Shown here in pieces: positions 32,521 through 40,819 of a stretch of DNA of 64,000 nucleotides. The first letter of the stretch is position 1; every line of letters begins with the position of its first letter. Origin of the DNA: Clostridia bacterium (GTDB lineage: Bacteria; Bacillota; Clostridia; Oscillospirales; CAG-272); NCBI GenBank assembly GCA_017481495.1, contig JAFUPC010000124.1, positions 27,876 to 91,875 of the forward strand. Reading direction: 5' to 3'. A program made the translations under genes and the position numbers. Below the pieces are notes generated by a model. The model was not told where the DNA came from and did not search any database. It saw only the letters and a list, made by a program, of their open reading frames with translations.

Positions 32521-34023
32521 ATGTTCTTTTCCATAAAAACAACAGCTGCCGAAGGCACTTCTGCGGCCGCGGCATCCTCCAATGCCAAAAACACGAACAC
32601 CGACTTTTCCCCCTATTACCAGGCGGGTGCCGTGGCGTGCTATCTGCTCGTCGCTCTGCCGTTCTGCGGGATGATAACGATCCCGTCCATTGACGTTCCG
32701 CTCGTGCAGGCCGCGCTGATGCTCTGGTTTCTTGCCGCTGGTGTGCTCGGATACGCGATTCAGCGGTTTGGCGCAAAGATATTACACATCGAGCGCAAGC
32801 CGATGGTGTTCAGCTATGAAGACCGCACGAAACGCTACCGTCTGCACGAAGCGCTATTCTGTCATGTCGCCGCCGTTCTGATTGCGATGCTTGCATCCCG
32901 CGCCGCGTGGGCGATTTTGTACCGGTACGCCGCGTATTACGGGGAATATTCGGTCTATCCGTATGCCATTGCGCTCTGCACGTTCTTCATGGTGGAGTTC
33001 GGCGGGTATCTGTGGTTCATTCCCTACAATACACTCATCTCGATGCCGCGGCTCGGCGCGGTCGGATTTACGCTTCTGTGTACATTCCTATTGGAAAAAC
33101 TGCTGGGGTTCAGAACGACTTACGCCGTTCTGACGGCGACCAATTACCTCTCCCTCATCCCGGTCATCAGTCTGTTTGTGCTGATTCTGAATCAGGCATT
33201 CATTACGCGCCCCTACGGCGGGAAGATCGCACGCGGCATCAACGATGCGGCAAAGACCTACAGTGCGCGTATCGTTGCGCTGGCGCTCTCCTGCGTGGCA
33301 CTGGGAACCGTTGTCACCATGTCGGTGCTGGTCGCCGTCGTCAAAGGGTGGTACGCCGTTCTGAAATTCCTCCTTGCACAGCTCGTTTCCCGGAAAACGG
33401 GCGGCGACGAGGATGAGATCAAAGCGGTGCTGGAGCAGGATATGGCGGGAGAACTGCTGGAACTGCGGCAGGGACAGGCGGATTATTGGGTCGTCGTGTT
33501 CGTAATTTTAACGGTCATCGTCATTGCGTTTCTGCTGGTTCTCTGGATTCCGAGCCTGCGGGAAAAGGCAAAGGAACTGCTTCTGTGGCTGAAAGAAGTC
33601 TTCCTCTTTCTCTTCCGCTCTCCGTCGGAATTGCGGCAGAAGAAACAGCGGCGCGAATCGCTGAACTTCGTCGATACCGAGGAAAAAACGCGCTACCCTG
33701 TGAGCAGGATTCAACTCCGCACAGACGACCTGCGCAGTTACGCGGAATTCGAACGCCGGCTTGATACCCTGGAAAATATCGGCGACAAGATCCGCTACGC
33801 ATACGCGGTCACAGCGGTGCTCTTGCAGGATCAGCGGTGCGATGTGAAAAAATCCGACACCCCGCGCGAGATTGCCGGAAAGGTGAAAAAGCGCGAGCTG
33901 ATCCCCGACATCGACCCCCTGACCGGGACGTTTGAGCATCTGCATTACGAAAATGCGCCGCCGCCCCCGGACAGCGAGCAGACCCTTGCCCGCTTGTGCG
34001 TCATCGTGCAGAATTATCTGTAA
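32521..34023 (+). CDS. multi-pass membrane protein of the MoxR/DUF58 operon
   Basis: A 500-residue membrane protein with about 7-8 hydrophobic segments up to residue 345 and a C-terminal cytosolic part of about 130 residues (AEFERRLDTLENIGDKIRYA, then DTPREIAGKVKKREL). The C-terminal arrangement recalls DUF4129, a domain usually encoded in MoxR-DUF58-transglutaminase operons, but no transglutaminase domain is present. A strong AAGGAGG precedes the ATG at 32521. Exact family not certain. Confidence 0.65.
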   Translation: MFFSIKTTAAEGTSAAAASSNAKNTNTDFSPYYQAGAVACYLLVALPFCGMITIPSIDVPLVQAALMLWFLAAGVLGYAIQRFGAKILHIERKPMVFSYEDRTKRYRLHEALFCHVAAVLIAMLASRAAWAILYRYAAYYGEYSVYPYAIALCTFFMVEFGGYLWFIPYNTLISMPRLGAVGFTLLCTFLLEKLLGFRTTYAVLTATNYLSLIPVISLFVLILNQAFITRPYGGKIARGINDAAKTYSARIVALALSCVALGTVVTMSVLVAVVKGWYAVLKFLLAQLVSRKTGGDEDEIKAVLEQDMAGELLELRQGQADYWVVVFVILTVIVIAFLLVLWIPSLREKAKELLLWLKEVFLFLFRSPSELRQKKQRRESLNFVDTEEKTRYPVSRIQLRTDDLRSYAEFERRLDTLENIGDKIRYAYAVTAVLLQDQRCDVKKSDTPREIAGKVKKRELIPDIDPLTGTFEHLHYENAPPPPDSEQTLARLCVIVQNYL

Positions 34024-34066
34024 CCTGTTTCTATCTTTGACTGAACCCATCTTGAAAGGACTTCCC

Positions 34067-34642
34067 ATGATTTTGCCCAACCGTATACTTGAAAACGTCA
34101 AAAACCACCTCATCTACACCCTTGCGCTCGTCATCATCGTCATTGTCGGGATGCCGCTGTTCCAGACTTTGTTCTATGTCCTCTGGGACGGCAATGTCAT
34201 ACTCAGTGCTATCGCCATTTTCCTGCTCGTCGGATTTTATTACGCCCTGCCCGAAAAGTTCCGGCTCGACAAAAACTCCGAGTTGATGCGCGAGTTCCGC
34301 AAGAACACCCCCGACGGCACCTATGACACGAAAACCGATGCAAAGAATTTCGTGCGCTCGCCGGAATTTTTCAGCGACTGTGTCTCGATTCTCTGCATGG
34401 TCGTCGCCGCCATCGTCATTGTGGTCGTCATGATCATGTTCCGCATCATCACCCCGCCCGCCATCCTGACCGTGGTCGAGAATCCTGCGATCCTCCTCCT
34501 CATCCCGCCGGCAGCACTCATCCTGACCCTGGTCTACGGGGCATTCCACCTTGTCTTTACCGTTCAGGTTCACCGCGACTGGGATGAAACAAGACTGCAC
34601 CTCGCCGGGGAGAAACGGATGGAGTATCAGGAGAAGAAGTGA
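34067..34642 (+). CDS. membrane protein of unknown function
   Basis: A 191-residue protein with four or five hydrophobic segments (about residues 12-32, 42-57, 112-134, 144-170). Start ATG 34067 has GAAAGGA upstream; the open frame further upstream (to 33932) overlaps the preceding gene and lacks such a site. It lies 43 bases after the DUF4129-like gene and is probably the last gene of the MoxR operon, closed by the terminator at 34804. No family recognised. Confidence 0.65.
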   Translation: MILPNRILENVKNHLIYTLALVIIVIVGMPLFQTLFYVLWDGNVILSAIAIFLLVGFYYALPEKFRLDKNSELMREFRKNTPDGTYDTKTDAKNFVRSPEFFSDCVSILCMVVAAIVIVVVMIMFRIITPPAILTVVENPAILLLIPPAALILTLVYGAFHLVFTVQVHRDWDETRLHLAGEKRMEYQEKK

Positions 34643-34673
34643 GTTGGCAAGGAGAACAGCAATCAGATGATTT

Positions 34674-34719
34674 TGCAGGGGATGCCTATATGGTTTCGCT
34701 TTGCGAAACCTTGCTCCCG
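34674..34719. repeat. solo arm of the palindromic repeat family (copy D)
   Basis: TGCAGGGGATGCCT followed by the arm ATATGGTTTCGCTTTGCG (34688 on) through AAACCTTGC; bases 34688-34714 are identical to 40730-40756 and to the complement of 37908-37934. The rest of 34643-34858 contains only the terminator at 34804. Confidence 0.7.
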
Positions 34720-34803
34720 CGAATCAATGAATCTTGCCATCATACATAGATTTGAGAACATAAATCAAGAATAATATTAACACAATCCCCCAAAACCAAG
34801 AAC

Positions 34804-34838
34804 GCGCACCCCACCAAAACGATGGGATGCGCATTTTT
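34804..34838. terminator. terminator between the convergent MoxR operon and ftsZ
   Basis: GCGCACCCCA pairs with TGGGATGCGC (one mismatch), followed by ATTTTTC on the plus strand. It serves mainly the plus-strand operon; the minus-strand ftsZ side has a weaker T-rich tail. Confidence 0.75.
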
Positions 34839-34858
34839 CATATTGATTGATTGTTGTA

Positions 34859-36070
34859 TCAGTTATTCCGTCTCGTTCTCTTGAGGATCTTCATGATGTC
34901 ATCAAAATCAGAGTCGGAGATGACGCCGTCGGTGACAGGGTCAACGGGCGCATTGCGCTCGGCTTCCTCTGCTTTTGCCTTGGCTTCGGCTTCTGCCTTT
35001 GCTTTGGCTTCCGCTTCGGCGCGCTCGGCTTCTTCTTTTGCTTTCAGCTCTGCCGCGATGCGTGCTTCTTCTTCGGCAATTTCTTCGGGGGTGAGCTTCT
35101 TCAGCTTCTTGTCCGCATCAAGACCGGTGGCGATGACGGTGACGTGCATCTCGTCCTCAAGAGAGGAGTCGAACGCGACACCCCAGATGACCGTTGCATC
35201 CGGATCTGCCTGCTCGGTGATGAGGTTGGAGGCGGTGTATGCTTCGTCGAGTCCCAGGTCGGGAGAACCGGTGATGTTGACGAGAATGCCCTTTGCGCCG
35301 GAAATGGAGGTTTCGAGCAGGGGAGAGGTGATCGCCATCTGTGCGGCTTTTTCTGCCTTGTCCTTGCCGGTTGCCTGACCGGTACCCATGTGTGCAAGAC
35401 CCGCGCCGGACATGATGTTGGTGACGTCCGCAAAGTCGAGGTTGATGAGTCCCGGAACGTTGATAAGTTCAGAAATACTCTGGACACCGCGGCGGAGAAC
35501 GTCGTCCGCAATAGCGAATGCGTTCATCAGGGTCAGCTTGGTCTCGGATGCTTCTTTCAGTCTGTCGTTGGGGATGATGACAAGGGAGTCCACGTATTCG
35601 CGCAGACGGATGATGCCGGCTTCCGCCTGATCCATACGGCGTTTGCCCTCAAAGGAGAACGGCTTTGTCACGATACCGATGGTGAGAATGCCCATTTCAC
35701 GCGCGATCTTCGCAACGATGGGAGCCGCACCGGTACCTGTGCCACCGCCCATACCGGTCGTGATGAAGACCATGTCAGCGCCTTCCAGTGCGCGGGAGAT
35801 CTCTTCCTTGGAGTCCTCTGCCGCGTGTGCGCCGACTTCGGGATTTGCACCCGCGCCCTTGCCCTTGGTTACTTTGTCGCCGATGTTGATCTTAATGGGC
35901 GCATTGGATTTTGCGAGTGCCTGCAGGTCCGTGTTGATGGCGATGAACGACACGCCCTTGACATTGCTTTCGATCATTCGGTTGACCGCGTTGTTGCCGC
36001 CGCCGCCGACACCGACTACCTTTATATTGACAACGCTCGTTTCGCCTGCGTCAAATTCAAAATTAGACAT
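34859..36070 (-). CDS. ftsZ: cell division protein FtsZ
   Basis: A 403-residue tubulin-like GTPase that forms the Z-ring. The GTP-binding loop GGGTGTG is at 108-114 and the N-terminal G-box [16 protein letters not shown] at 18-33; the T7 loop is INLDFADV. After residue 330 comes an unusual linker made of Ala/Glu/Lys repeats ([20 protein letters not shown]), probably a long single helix, and then the conserved C-terminal tail [19 protein letters not shown] 36070 follows AGGAGGAAA. It is the last gene of the dcw cluster, 353 bases after ftsQ, with its own promoter. ftsA, the usual upstream neighbour, is missing. Confidence 0.98.
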   Translation of the reverse strand: MSNFEFDAGETSVVNIKVVGVGGGGNNAVNRMIESNVKGVSFIAINTDLQALAKSNAPIKINIGDKVTKGKGAGANPEVGAHAAEDSKEEISRALEGADMVFITTGMGGGTGTGAAPIVAKIAREMGILTIGIVTKPFSFEGKRRMDQAEAGIIRLREYVDSLVIIPNDRLKEASETKLTLMNAFAIADDVLRRGVQSISELINVPGLINLDFADVTNIMSGAGLAHMGTGQATGKDKAEKAAQMAITSPLLETSISGAKGILVNITGSPDLGLDEAYTASNLITEQADPDATVIWGVAFDSSLEDEMHVTVIATGLDADKKLKKLTPEEIAEEEARIAAELKAKEEAERAEAEAKAKAEAEAKAKAEEAERNAPVDPVTDGVISDSDFDDIMKILKRTRRNN

Positions 36071-36423
36071 ATGATTTCCTCCTCGATTATGTATGGTGTG
36101 ATACAGAGATGATGATTTCCGAACTGTGCTTAAAAATGCCCGGATATATTATTATACTGGTTTTAAGAATTGCTCCGCATACTGAAAACCGTCCCCCAGC
36201 AATAGGAAATGACCGGGAAACCGCTTTTGTCGGACACCATTTTGGCATCCGCGGAAGCACAATAAATTTTCCTACTATATATGATACCTTTTTTTCGTCA
36301 TTTTTTCAAGAGACTGGACAAAAATTCACGGAATATTTACAACTGGAACGTCCGGAATCCGGATGAAATGAGAAAATATCCTCATATTCACATGAACTGA
36401 ATTTCTAAACACCGAATAATAAT
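36071..36423 (-). promoter_or_regulatory. ftsQ-ftsZ intergenic region
   Basis: A gene-free 353-base stretch, more AT-rich than the genes on either side. It holds the promoter at 36281-36309, a second possible -10 (TATAAT on the minus strand, 36156-36151, without a good -35) and a 5' leader for ftsZ. No ftsA remnant was seen. Confidence 0.5.
36281..36309 (-). promoter_or_regulatory. ftsZ promoter
   Basis: Minus-strand TTGAAA (36309-36304), 17-base spacer, TATCAT (36286-36281), giving a leader of about 205 bases to the ftsZ start. Confidence 0.65.
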
Positions 36424-37254
36424 TCATCTGGTGCTGACCGCGGAGAACGATGCGGTCTTGTTGTCGATGATGGTGATGTCCCCTGCATCGTTATCTTTCA
36501 GTCCTTCAATGATGCTCTTGGCAAAGCTTAAATTGGATTCCAGATATTCGTCATCGCCGAGGTAAATGTCCAGCCTGTCCTCATAAGTGACAAGGATGTC
36601 AAAGCGGTTGGAGAGATCCATCGACGTGATTCTGTCATAAATGTCGGATATTTCAAGCACCGCGAGAAATTCCTTGAGGAAAGTAAGATACGAGGAATCG
36701 AAGAACTGCAGGGAATGCCCGACGACCGCATAAGAAACGGCAGGAAGCGTCACCGCGCGCAGACCCGCATCCAGCTCGTCCGTCGTGTCGTAGCGCGCAA
36801 GCACGCGCATGGACTCGGAAACGACGAAATATTCATCGTAGATCTGCGTGTAGAACAAGGCGCAGTCTTCCTCGAACACCAGACTGACGGTGTCAGGCAG
36901 ATCCAGCTCCACCGATACGCTCTGGATATAAGGAAACTTCGTGCGCAGCCTTTTCTCGATGTCCGAGGACGATACGGAGAACACGAACGCATTCTTTTTG
37001 ATGCCGGTCGCGGCAAACACATCCTCTGCCGCATACCCGGTCAGGTTGACGAAATTCAGATGCTGTAACCGGAAAAAGTACAGAACAAACCCGACGATGA
37101 GCACAAACGCCATTGCCAGCGGCAGAAACCGGTGAACGACGAGCTGCTTTAATTTTCGCGTGTATTTGTAATACTTGATGGAAGCAAGTGTGGCTTCGTT
37201 GTCCGCTTCGTTGTGCTTTGGCTTTTTCGGCTTTTTGCCGGAGGATTCCTCCAT
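36424..37254 (-). CDS. ftsQ: cell division protein FtsQ/DivIB (portion downstream of an in-frame TAG)
   Basis: The 276 residues from the first ATG after the stop. A basic cytoplasmic stretch (KKPKKPKHNEADNEATLAS) leads to one transmembrane helix (about residues 43-63), then a POTRA-like domain (FRLQHLNFVNLTGYAAEDVF, IEKRLRTKFPYIQSVSVEL) and a beta domain. FtsQ/DivIB stabilises the FtsL-FtsB divisome complex. There is no ribosome binding site before this ATG. The same frame is open upstream through 37 further codons to a TAG at 37366-37368, and beyond it continues to an ATG at 37623 with a perfect ribosome binding site. The natural gene is therefore probably 36424-37623 with one internal TAG. 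Confidence 0.85.
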   Translation of the reverse strand: MEESSGKKPKKPKHNEADNEATLASIKYYKYTRKLKQLVVHRFLPLAMAFVLIVGFVLYFFRLQHLNFVNLTGYAAEDVFAATGIKKNAFVFSVSSSDIEKRLRTKFPYIQSVSVELDLPDTVSLVFEEDCALFYTQIYDEYFVVSESMRVLARYDTTDELDAGLRAVTLPAVSYAVVGHSLQFFDSSYLTFLKEFLAVLEISDIYDRITSMDLSNRFDILVTYEDRLDIYLGDDEYLESNLSFAKSIIEGLKDNDAGDITIIDNKTASFSAVSTR

Positions 37255-37365
37255 GTCGGAGCGCGCGGCGCGGCGGAACGTGTACTGTGCGTGCTCGTCC
37301 TCCGGGGTGTCTGTATCGGCTGACTTGCCTTTGGATTTCCGGTTTACCGTTTTTTTCTTCTTATT

Positions 37366-37623
37366 CTATTCCTTTTTGGGGGCGGGGGGATCTTTTTTGG
37401 AAAACGGATCGTCGTCCGGCGAAATATCACCGTCATCCTCCGGGGGAAAATCCGATGAAAACGGTTCGTTTTCCTCCTCCTCATCCTCCGCGCCCGGCCA
37501 GCTCATGAAGATGCCGTCGTCCTCATCCAGCGGGTCGACCTCCGGAGCGATGGGCAGATGCCGGCTGACGTCGGTGTCCTCCGCATCGGTGAAATTATCG
37601 GTGGAAAATTGTTTCTCTGACAT
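37366..37623 (-). CDS. N-terminal part of ftsQ up to an in-frame TAG, or separate 85-aa acidic protein
   Basis: 85 codons starting at ATG 37623, preceded by the ideal AAAAAGGAGGTG six bases away. The product is acidic and disordered (GAEDEEEENEPFSSD, PPEDDGDISPDDD), ending KKDPPAPKKE, then TAG. Reading past the TAG gives NKKKKTVNRKSKGKSADTD in the same frame and leads directly into FtsQ. FtsL and FtsW in this cluster also have long disordered N-terminal extensions, so this is best seen as FtsQ's extension. Confidence 0.65.
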   Translation of the reverse strand: MSEKQFSTDNFTDAEDTDVSRHLPIAPEVDPLDEDDGIFMSWPGAEDEEEENEPFSSDFPPEDDGDISPDDDPFSKKDPPAPKKE

Positions 37624-37668
37624 GGGTGTCACCTCCTTTTTGGATAAATGAATATGGGATTGCTCATT

Positions 37669-37744
37669 TGTGGTACGTTGTTTCGGCTAAAACTTTACGT
37701 TGGCAAGAAGATTAACAAAAAGGTTCACACGAGAAACCTTCCCC
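37669..37744. repeat. dispersed intergenic repeat, second family, copy 2
   Basis: Aligns with 28331-28405 (shared GTTGTTTCG, CTAAAA, TTACG or TTACT, GCAAGAA, GGTTC). It lies directly upstream of ftsQ next to palindromic repeat copy A. Confidence 0.5.
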
Positions 37745-37789
37745 TTGGGGCAATGCTGTCAACTTAAGAAAGACCACATTCATTACGTC

Positions 37790-37947
37790 TGTAGGGGCGT
37801 CCATTGGGCGTCCGTAACATATGGCTATGATGTCGAAATATTATGAAAAACAACACTGCGATATGTTTTTTCAAACGATATCGACTGCATATCGTTAGGC
37901 AACGAACGCAAGGTTTCGCAAAGCGAAACCATATGGGCGCCCCTACA
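37790..37947. repeat. palindromic MITE-like repeat, copy A (158 bp)
   Basis: Starts TGTAGGGGCGTCCATTGGGC and ends CATATGGGCGCCCCTACA; the ends are inverted repeats. The core (ATGTCGAAATATTATGAAAA, then ATATGTTTT and the hairpin ACGATAT...ATATCGT) is shared with copy C, and the right arm (GGTTTCGCAAAGCGAAACC) with B and D. It occupies the murG-ftsQ gap; the remainder of 37948-38101 shows no gene. Confidence 0.85.
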
Positions 37948-38101
37948 AAACACCGGTTTGCATAGATTGCAAACGTTCGCACAGCGCAGGACAATATCGC
38001 CATCGCCGCCCATCCCGGAATCGCACAACGCAATGCAATACCGCCATCGTCGCCTTTCAGTTGACAACATCGCCCCCAAGAACCGCTCCCCCGCGCTCCG
38101 T

Positions 38102-39217
38102 TTACTTTACCAACTTCCTGCACTCCTCATAAATTCTGTCGCACGCATCGGCGACGGCGAGGGTGCGGATGTTTTTCTGCATGGTCTGACGGCGGTCGGT
38201 GTCCTCGAGAATGCTTTTCACGGCGTCTGTCATGCGGCCAGGCGTGATGTCTTTTTCTTCGATGAGAATTGCGGCATCGTGGTCGGCAAGCACCTTTGCG
38301 TTCTTGTACTGGTGATTTTCTGTGACGTTGGGGGACGGAATGAGAATGCACGCCTTGCCGCCGAGCTCCAGCTCCGACAGCGTGATGGAACCCGCGCGGG
38401 AAACCACGCAGTCCGCCGCCGCCATCTGCACGGGCATATCATAAATATATTCCACAAGCCGGAGGTTGGGATACTTGTCAAGTCCCGCTTCCTCATACAG
38501 CTTTTTGGCAATTTCATATTCAATGGCGCCGGTCGCGTGGACGTGCAGAACCTCCGGATGCTTTGAGGAATATTCCTTCATCACGTCAAGCATCGCAAAA
38601 TTGACCTGCTCTGCGCCCATTGAGCCGCCGCAGGAGAGTAAGAACCGGCGGTATTTCCCGGTGATGCCGAGCTGCTTACGCGCATTGTCGTAGGAGATGG
38701 CATCCGGCTTTGTACGCAGGGGATTGCCGACACAGACCGCGCGGTCGGGGTGTTTTAACTTGCTTCTGCATTCTTCAAAGTTGATGAACATCCGGTCAAC
38801 ACCGGATTCCAGCAGTTTGACTGCCACACCGGGGTAAGCGTTGGACTCATGGAGTGCGGTCGGAATGCCGCACAGCGATGCCGCTTTCATGATCGGAAAA
38901 CACGCATATCCGCCCGTTCCAATGACGATGTCCGGCTTGAATTCTTTTATCAGTTTCTTGCCCTTGGAAACCGAGGTCAGCACCATGAACGCTGTTTTCA
39001 GGTTTTCAAGGGACAGGGAACGGCGCAGACCGCGGATCTCGATGTGGTACAGGGGATAGCCTTCCTTTGGAACAAGCTTGTTTTCAATGCCGTGGGAGGT
39101 GCCGACGAATGCGATCTCTGCATCCGGTTCGCACGCGCGGATCGTGTTGGCAATGGCAAGTGCGGGATTGACGTGTCCGCCTGTGCCGCCGCCGGTCATA
39201 AGAACTCTCAGACTCAT
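38102..39217 (-). CDS. murG: UDP-GlcNAc:undecaprenyl-PP-MurNAc-pentapeptide GlcNAc transferase
   Basis: A 371-residue peripheral membrane glycosyltransferase (GT28) that makes lipid II. The N-terminal glycine-rich loop is MTGGGTGGHVNPALAIA; the second domain has LLSCGGSMGAEQVN, and the UDP-GlcNAc site includes VVSRAGSITLSELELGGK and PSPNVTENHQYKNA. ATG 39217 follows AAAGG. It starts 19 bases after the ftsW stop, so the two are co-transcribed. Confidence 0.97.
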   Translation of the reverse strand: MSLRVLMTGGGTGGHVNPALAIANTIRACEPDAEIAFVGTSHGIENKLVPKEGYPLYHIEIRGLRRSLSLENLKTAFMVLTSVSKGKKLIKEFKPDIVIGTGGYACFPIMKAASLCGIPTALHESNAYPGVAVKLLESGVDRMFINFEECRSKLKHPDRAVCVGNPLRTKPDAISYDNARKQLGITGKYRRFLLSCGGSMGAEQVNFAMLDVMKEYSSKHPEVLHVHATGAIEYEIAKKLYEEAGLDKYPNLRLVEYIYDMPVQMAAADCVVSRAGSITLSELELGGKACILIPSPNVTENHQYKNAKVLADHDAAILIEEKDITPGRMTDAVKSILEDTDRRQTMQKNIRTLAVADACDRIYEECRKLVK

Positions 39218-39236
39218 ATAGAATGCCTTTCGGGAA

Positions 39237-40598
39237 TTATTTTTTCTGCTGATAGGAATAGCGGGAAACGGACAGTACCATGCCCATTTCGACCATCAGC
39301 ATGACAAGGGAAGAGCCGCCGTAAGAGAAGAACGGCAGGGAAACGCCTGTAACGGGCATTGTGCCGGTCACAACGGCGATGTTCATGATGCACTGCATGG
39401 CGACCTGCGCCATGATACCCATCGTCAGAATGGAAGAATAGGTGTCGGGCGCACGCATGGCGATGACGACACCGCGCCACAGCAGAAGAATGAACAGAAC
39501 GATGACCGTGACCGCGCCCACAAAGCCGAATTCCTCACAGATGACGGCGTAAATGAAGTCGTTCTGCGATTCGGGTAAGTAGAGGTATTTCTGACGGCTG
39601 TTGCCGAGTCCCGTGCCGAGCAGACCGCCGGAGCCGATGGCATACAGGCTCTGCAATAGCTGATAACCGGACGAGTCGGGGTCGGATGCCGGGTCAAGCC
39701 AGTATTGAACGCGCAGACGTGCGTAATCAAAGAACGCAATGGCGAGCGCGACCAGTCCCGCACCCGCACCGAGGAAGCCGCCCAGCCATTTGACCGGGGA
39801 ACCGCCGATGAAGATGACGAGCGTGCCGATCATCAGAAGGATCATCGTCGCGGACAGGTGTTTTTCCAGTGCCGTGACGAAGCACACCGAGCCGATGATA
39901 CAGTACGGATACAGAATGCCGCGCCGGAAATTGCCCATCTGTCCGCGGTTTGCCGAGACATACAGCGCAAGCACCATGACCAGTGCCAGCTTCATCATCT
40001 CGGACGGCTGAACCTGAATCGGACCGAGCTCAATCCACCGTGTCGCACCTTTAACCGTTTTTCCGACGAACGGCACAAGCACCAGCAGTGCAAACGTACC
40101 CAGAAACGCGGGCATCGTCAGCTTCTGGTACCAACGGTAGTCCATGTGCATGACAACGAACATGACGACGAAGCCGATCGCCGCCCATTGCAACTGGGAA
40201 CGGATGAAGTACAGACTGTCGTCGAAGTGGTATTCCGCATACGCATAGCTTGCGGAAAAGACCATCGCGGAGCCGAGGCACACGAGAATAATGACAAGAA
40301 TCAGAAACGGCCGGTCAACTGCTCCGCGCAGACGGATAATGGTCTCCACCTGCGGCTGTGTTTCGGTTTTGGTGTCCGTGCGGGAACGGGTGCGGCTCTG
40401 ACCTTGCGGTGCCGGCTGTGCCTTCGGGGTGGGGTGCCCCTGCGGGGAGCGCTGTCCCGTGCCGGGATTACGGGCGGCGGGATTGCCTGCGGCGGCGGTA
40501 TTCTGTGCGGCAGGGGATGCCGGTCTCTGCGTGTATGCTGTCCGGCGGGCGGAATTTTGCGGCGCGGATGCCGGCGTCTGACGGTTTCGGGTATCCAT
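39237..40598 (-). CDS. ftsW: peptidoglycan polymerase FtsW (SEDS family)
   Basis: A 453-residue SEDS glycosyltransferase that polymerises lipid II at the septum with its partner class B PBP. Ten transmembrane helices begin near residue 96. Typical segments are TRWIELGPIQVQPSEMMKLA, YQLLQSLYAIGSGGLLGTGLG, PESQNDFIYAVICEE (with the catalytic-region Asp and Glu) and LPFFSYGGSSL. The first 85 residues are a disordered Gln/Pro/Ala/Arg-rich tail (NRQTPASAPQNSARRTAYTQ...), absent from standard FtsW. Start ATG 40598 follows AAAGGAG, which supports translation of the extension. Confidence 0.95.
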   Translation of the reverse strand: MDTRNRQTPASAPQNSARRTAYTQRPASPAAQNTAAAGNPAARNPGTGQRSPQGHPTPKAQPAPQGQSRTRSRTDTKTETQPQVETIIRLRGAVDRPFLILVIILVCLGSAMVFSASYAYAEYHFDDSLYFIRSQLQWAAIGFVVMFVVMHMDYRWYQKLTMPAFLGTFALLVLVPFVGKTVKGATRWIELGPIQVQPSEMMKLALVMVLALYVSANRGQMGNFRRGILYPYCIIGSVCFVTALEKHLSATMILLMIGTLVIFIGGSPVKWLGGFLGAGAGLVALAIAFFDYARLRVQYWLDPASDPDSSGYQLLQSLYAIGSGGLLGTGLGNSRQKYLYLPESQNDFIYAVICEEFGFVGAVTVIVLFILLLWRGVVIAMRAPDTYSSILTMGIMAQVAMQCIMNIAVVTGTMPVTGVSLPFFSYGGSSLVMLMVEMGMVLSVSRYSYQQKK

Positions 40599-40716
40599 TG
40601 GTGGGGCTCCTTTCTTTTGGACGTTGGGAAAATCGGTTAAGGGGAGGGCAAGTTAAGGGCGACGGTAAACGGTTATGATCGTAAGACGGATTAAGGAAAA
40701 CTACATCTATTACGTC

Positions 40717-40819
40717 TGTAGGGGCGCCCATATGGTTTCGCTTTGCGAAACCTTGCGTTCGTAACATAGCGGTAAGATGTCGAAATATTACGAAAAATAA
40801 CATAGTGATATGTGTCAAA
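40717..40819. repeat. palindromic MITE-like repeat, copy B (truncated)
   Basis: Left end TGTAGGGGCGCCCATATGG, arm with TTTCGCTTTGCGAAACC, then core ATGTCGAAATATTACGAAAA. It ends in the mraY stop region without a right terminal repeat; the mraY TGA (40815-40817) lies in repeat-derived sequence. It fills most of the ftsW-mraY gap (40599-40814), where murD is found in most dcw clusters. Confidence 0.75.

Noticed and set aside
36424..37623. A frameshift in ftsQ
   Set aside because: The two parts are in the same frame (378 bases between 37632 and 37254 is divisible by three); only a TAG separates them.
37801..38100. Possible small RNA or tRNA genes in the murG-ftsQ gap
   Set aside because: The symmetry is explained by the palindromic repeat; no cloverleaf or tRNA TTC loop pattern was found.
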